Position numbers and translations under genes: made by a program
Notes under the pieces: generated by a model
The model's input: only the letters and a program-made list of their open reading frames with translations
Databases searched by the model: none
Told to the model about the DNA's origin: nothing
From: Thalassococcus profundi
Lineage (GTDB): Bacteria > Pseudomonadota > Alphaproteobacteria > Rhodobacterales > Rhodobacteraceae
Assembly (NCBI RefSeq): GCF_003344785.1
Contig: NZ_QPMK01000006.1
Location: forward strand, 186,001 to 250,000
Direction of reading: 5' to 3'
DNA length: 64,000 nucleotides
Shown here: in pieces, positions 60,219-64,000 of the stretch
How positions within the stretch are numbered: the stretch's first letter is position 1
How the letters are laid out: every line of letters begins with the position of its first letter

Positions 60219-63200
60219 TCAGTAGTCCTTTTCGAAAAAGATGCCGAGGCTCGTGTTGCCGTCGGTTCCCACCGTTCCACGGGCGGTGACCTGCGGCGTG
60301 ATGTCGAGGTTGAGGTTCACGTCGGTGCTGCCTTCGGAATTGACCGTGACATCGGTATAGAGGTTCTCACCGATGTACTTGCCAAAGCGCAATTCGGTCG
60401 ATCCGTCGGCCGCAGTCTGCACGTCGAAATCATCAAGCCCGATACCCGTGCGCAGGCGATCGACGATCCCGGTGCCGCCGCGGCCGACGAGCGTGTTCAC
60501 GGCGGCCGCGATCCGCACCGCCTGAAATGCCGAGATCTCGGTCACGTCGCGCCCGAACAGCAGCAGTGCCAGCACTTCTTCCTCGGGGCGATCGGGGCTT
60601 GAGGTGATATTGACCTCGGGGTCGGACACCGGTCCCTGGATGACAACGGCGATCGACGTCTCGGCACGGGTGGTCTCGGCCCGCACGAAGATGAAGGCGT
60701 CGAAATCGCCTTCGAGCTGGATGCGTGCCTGTGCGAGGTCGAGCCGCTGGCCCAGAATGTCGAGCCGTCCGCGGATCAGCTCGAAACTGCCCGCCGGGAT
60801 GATGTTGGACGTGGTGCCGCCCAGCCGCAGGGTGCCGCCCAATTCTGCATCCAGCCCGCGCCCGCGGATGAAGATGCGCGACGGGGCGTTCACCACAATG
60901 TCGAGAGGATAGTTGATGCCGGGACCGCTGGTGCCCGCTTCGCTCTCGATCAGGCCGGCCCGTTCGCGGGTCCGGCGCACGTCCGCCGGTTCGTTGACAT
61001 GGGTCAGGGTGAAGTCCAGCCCGGCGGCGCCCAAGCCGGTGTCGGGAATGCGGATCTCCATCGTCTCGAAGTCCAGATTGCCCGCAAGCCGCGCATCTCG
61101 GGTGAGCGCACCGCGCAGGGTCAGCGCGCCGTTCACTTCGGTTTCGATCAGACCGGGCCGCACGATCCCGACGCTGTTCAGCGCGATGGACAAGTCGCCG
61201 TTGAACGGCGCCGACAACGTCACGGGACCGGTGACACTCAGGGACCCGCCCGTGGACACGCCCGATTGCAGGTCGATCTGCGCGCGCCCGCCGGTCAGGT
61301 TCACGTTCGCATTGATGTTCTCGAGCGTCAGCTGGGCCGCCTGGATCACCATCTGCGCGCCGGAGCTGGTCACCGTGCCCGACACCGCGTCGAGGCCCGG
61401 CGCGCCGTTGACCCGCAGGTTGAATTGCGCGGTACCCGACAGGATGTTCGGTTCGGTGAACTGGTTGACCAGCGCCAGCGGGGCGGAACCGTTGGCGGAA
61501 AGGTTCACGCGGCTGAAATCCGGCGCGATGGTGCCCGCCACATCGGCGGTGGTGCCGCCGGGACCGGTCAGCGCTGTATCGATCCGGTATTCGCCACCCG
61601 AAGAGGACGCCGTTCCGCGCGCCGTCGCCTGCCCGTCGAAGCCGGGGGCGAAGAGGCCGAGGTTGCGCAGAACCACGTTGTAGCTCAGCTGGCCCGAACC
61701 GTTGGGCGACAATGCGCCATTGGCATCGGCCGTCAGCTGCGGGGTGGCGAGGTCGAAGGTTTCCACCACGATCCGCCCGTCGGCGCCGCGCGCCGCATCC
61801 ACAGTCACGGTGCTGCGCCCTGCGGTCAGCTGGTCCACCGCGGCGATGCCGCTGCGCAGGTTGTTGGTGCTGCCGGTGAGTGCGACGTCGAAACTGCCGT
61901 CCGCGGGGTTGAAGCCGCCGTTGCCTTGGAAATCGAAGGAGCCGCCCAGCGACCGGCCGGCAACGCCGGAAAACGCCGACAGGTCCGAGGCGCGGAGCGT
62001 GCCCTGCCCGGAAATCCGGCCCAGCGTGTCGTCGGCGTAACGCACCGTCCCTTCGGCATCGACCGCCAGCCCGCCGGGGCCGGAGCCGGTGATGTCGAAG
62101 GCGAAATCGTCGCCCGCCTGGTCGATGCTGCCCGAAAGCCGCGCGCCGCCGCTGCCGGCCATCTGGGGCAGGGCGTCGGCCAGATCCTCCAGCACCACGT
62201 CGAAGCGCGCGGCACTGGCCTGGTCGCGCAGAATGCCTTCGCCGCTGGCGGTCAGCTGCGGGTTTTCGACACGCAGGTTGCGGACCAGAAGGCCTTCGGC
62301 GTCCTGCCCCGCATCGACCGTGAAGGTGGTCACGCCAGCGAGCAGGTTGTCGGCCTGTTCGATGCCGGTGCGCAGATCGCGGGACGTGCCGGACACGTCC
62401 ACCTCGAAATATTGCGTTTCGGGGTCGAAGGACCCGTTGCCTTCGACCGATACGGCGCCGCCCAGGTCGCGGCCCGCCACGCCGGAATAGACCGACAGGT
62501 CGTCGGCGCTGACCGTGCCGTTGCCCGACACCGGTCCCAGAGTGCCCGCGGCGATGTTCTCAAGCCCGTCGTAGGTGTAGGTGACCGTGGCCAGAGCGTC
62601 GATGGCGGCGCGGCCGGGGCCGGTGCCGTCGATGTCGATTTCGAAGGCGTCGCCGTTCTGGGTCACCGTGCCGGCCAGTTCCGCTGCGCCTGACAATTCC
62701 GGCAGCACGTCCGCAAGATCGACCAGCGCCACGTCGAAGCGGGCGTTGCTGTTCTCGTCGCGCAGGATGCCGTTGCCGCTTGCGGTGATGCGCGGCGTGG
62801 TCAGGGTCAGGCTGGTGAGGTCCACGCGGTCGCCGACGCGGGCAGCCACCACGTCGAAGGTGCTGCGGCCCTGCATGAGGTTGTCCACCTGGGCGACGTC
62901 CACGCGCAGGTTGTTGGCGCTGCCCTCGATATCCGCCTCGAAGTTCTGGCTGCGCGGGTCGAAGGTGCCCGACCCGGTGATGTCCAGCCCGCCGGCCAGA
63001 TCGCGCTGCGCCAACTGCGAATAGAGCGACAGATTATCGGCGGCGAGGCTGCCGCGACCGCTGACCTGGGCCAGCACGCCCTCGATCACCTGCACCGTGG
63101 CCTGGCCGTCGAAGACTACGCCGCCGGGCGCATTGGCATCGAGGTCGAGCGCATAGCTGCCGCCGGTTTGCCGGACATTGCCGCGCAGCCGGGTCTGACC

Positions 63201-64000
63201 CTGAAGTTGCGGCACGGCCAGCGCGGTTTCCGGCAGGGTGATGTCGAAATCGGCGATGGTGCCGGTAGAATTCAATCGTCCGTCGGCGGTGATCGTGGCG
63301 CCGGGGGCGGTGATGTCGAACTGGCGCAGGCTGACGCCGGTTTCGTCGCGCGCGGCGTCGATGGCCAGCGTGCTCTGGCCGTCCAGCAGGCCGTCGAGCT
63401 CGGCGATGCCGGTCACGAGGTCGTTGGCAGTGCCGTTGACCGTCGCGTCGAAGCTGCCGTCGAGCGGCGCCACGGTGCCGATCACCCGCACGTCCACGTC
63501 GCCGCCAAGCTCTTGCCCGGCAAGCGCGGAAAAGCGCGATACGTCGTCGGCGTTTACCTGCAGGTCGGCGACCACGACGGGGCTGACGCGGTCCTCGGGG
63601 ATCTCGACCGACATGGTGCCGTCAAGTGCGTATTCGTCGCCGGACAGGCGGATTTCCGGCAGGTTGAGCGGCATGCCCTCCTGCCAGTCGAAGGTGATGC
63701 GGCCGGTCAGCGCGTCGCCGACGCCCGAGGCCAGGCCCGGATCGGAAAAGGCCAGTTGGCTGGCGTCGATGTCGAATCCGCCCTGGACGCGGCCCACGGC
63801 AGAGCCGGTGCCGCGGGTCAGCGTGCCATTGCCGGTCAGCGCGGCACTGCCCAGCGACAGGTCCGGTCGCGACAGGTCGTCGAGCGTGATTTCGGCGGTC
63901 CAGGCGTCACCTTCGCTGGCATCGTATTGCACCGACAGGTCCACCGCCTGCACCTCGGTGTCGCCGCCGGCGACGGGCAGCACCACCTGCGTGTCGTCGT
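60219..64000 (-). CDS. tamB: Translocation and assembly module protein TamB, partial (N-terminus off the window)
   Basis: Inner-membrane-anchored periplasmic bridge protein that helps move lipids and outer-membrane proteins with TamA. About 1,260 residues are present, with the start beyond the right edge. The C-terminal about 350 residues are the DUF490/TamB domain (VVIQGPVSDPEVNITSSPDR, EEEVLALLLFGRDVTEISAF, TARGTVGTDGNTSLGIFFEK, D-Y end). Before it lie four tandem modules of about 170-178 residues. Their lead motifs are DVSRFSALAGQELGG, NLSLYSQLAQRDLAGG, DLSVYSGVAGRDLGG and DLSAFSGVAGRSLGG, at roughly 63545, 63035, 62501 and 61985. It ends 9 bp from the convergent ectR stop. Confidence 0.93.
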   Translation of the reverse strand, partial: DDTQVVLPVAGGDTEVQAVDLSVQYDASEGDAWTAEITLDDLSRPDLSLGSAALTGNGTLTRGTGSAVGRVQGGFDIDASQLAFSDPGLASGVGDALTGRITFDWQEGMPLNLPEIRLSGDEYALDGTMSVEIPEDRVSPVVVADLQVNADDVSRFSALAGQELGGDVDVRVIGTVAPLDGSFDATVNGTANDLVTGIAELDGLLDGQSTLAIDAARDETGVSLRQFDITAPGATITADGRLNSTGTIADFDITLPETALAVPQLQGQTRLRGNVRQTGGSYALDLDANAPGGVVFDGQATVQVIEGVLAQVSGRGSLAADNLSLYSQLAQRDLAGGLDITGSGTFDPRSQNFEADIEGSANNLRVDVAQVDNLMQGRSTFDVVAARVGDRVDLTSLTLTTPRITASGNGILRDENSNARFDVALVDLADVLPELSGAAELAGTVTQNGDAFEIDIDGTGPGRAAIDALATVTYTYDGLENIAAGTLGPVSGNGTVSADDLSVYSGVAGRDLGGAVSVEGNGSFDPETQYFEVDVSGTSRDLRTGIEQADNLLAGVTTFTVDAGQDAEGLLVRNLRVENPQLTASGEGILRDQASAARFDVVLEDLADALPQMAGSGGARLSGSIDQAGDDFAFDITGSGPGGLAVDAEGTVRYADDTLGRISGQGTLRASDLSAFSGVAGRSLGGSFDFQGNGGFNPADGSFDVALTGSTNNLRSGIAAVDQLTAGRSTVTVDAARGADGRIVVETFDLATPQLTADANGALSPNGSGQLSYNVVLRNLGLFAPGFDGQATARGTASSSGGEYRIDTALTGPGGTTADVAGTIAPDFSRVNLSANGSAPLALVNQFTEPNILSGTAQFNLRVNGAPGLDAVSGTVTSSGAQMVIQAAQLTLENINANVNLTGGRAQIDLQSGVSTGGSLSVTGPVTLSAPFNGDLSIALNSVGIVRPGLIETEVNGALTLRGALTRDARLAGNLDFETMEIRIPDTGLGAAGLDFTLTHVNEPADVRRTRERAGLIESEAGTSGPGINYPLDIVVNAPSRIFIRGRGLDAELGGTLRLGGTTSNIIPAGSFELIRGRLDILGQRLDLAQARIQLEGDFDAFIFVRAETTRAETSIAVVIQGPVSDPEVNITSSPDRPEEEVLALLLFGRDVTEISAFQAVRIAAAVNTLVGRGGTGIVDRLRTGIGLDDFDVQTAADGSTELRFGKYIGENLYTDVTVNSEGSTDVNLNLDITPQVTARGTVGTDGNTSLGIFFEKDY

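Overview
The window is GC-rich DNA from an alphaproteobacterium, most likely a marine Rhodobacterales (Roseobacter-group) species. This rests on gene content: a DddL-type DMSP lyase, an ectABC-ask ectoine operon with a MarR-type EctR regulator, heterotetrameric sarcosine oxidase, a cyanide-insensitive-type bd oxidase with a DUF2474 subunit, a urease cluster with Rhodobacterales-style extra genes, and Tad-type pseudopilins. No rRNA, tRNA, CRISPR array, transposase or integrase was seen. Almost everything looks like intact chromosomal backbone. Only two genes are partial, because they run off the window edges (pgsA on the left, tamB on the right).

Layout. 1-11 kb: a mostly minus-strand housekeeping block (pgsA, recO, era, rnc, lepB) holding an NDH-2 fused to a cyclic-nucleotide-binding domain, a DUF1491 gene, the DMSP lyase dddL with an EamA transporter, and an amidase. 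11-20.5 kb: UbiH-type hydroxylase and SDR, AlkB alkane hydroxylase, an OmpA/BON envelope protein with a small coiled-coil partner, ubiA and rsmE in divergent orientation with abutting start codons, and glutamate-cysteine ligase. 20.7-26 kb: cydAB plus DUF2474, a 3-hydroxyisobutyrate-dehydrogenase-like enzyme, ridA and a WYL regulator with a visible operator. 26-33 kb: two separate Tad pseudopilin loci flanking glutamate dehydrogenase. 33-38.5 kb: sarcosine oxidase soxBDAG. 39-45.5 kb: dnaG, rpoD, a HlyU-family gene, rpe, gph, trmO. 45.6-52.4 kb: urease ureDA-x-B-x-x-x-C-(DUF1127)-EFG with five interspersed small genes. 52.5-55.5 kb: a tightly coupled three-gene cassette (DAP-lyase-like, M24 peptidase-like, Asp/Glu racemase-like). 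55.7-60.2 kb: ask-ectC-ectB-ectA and divergent ectR. 60.2-64 kb: tamB.

How the genes work together. Several modules fit a marine, osmotically challenged, nitrogen-scavenging lifestyle: DMSP cleavage, ectoine synthesis, sarcosine demethylation, urea hydrolysis and glutamate dehydrogenase. Respiration can branch through NDH-2 and a bd-type oxidase. The sequence-level features most worth a second look are: a dispersed two-hairpin intergenic element present in three full copies, with a paired base change in the constant stem; a cluster of GANTC (CcrM-type) sites with an inverted repeat just upstream of rpoD; two consecutive perfect palindromes after the ectoine operon; and the uncharacterised three-gene cassette beside the ectoine operon.
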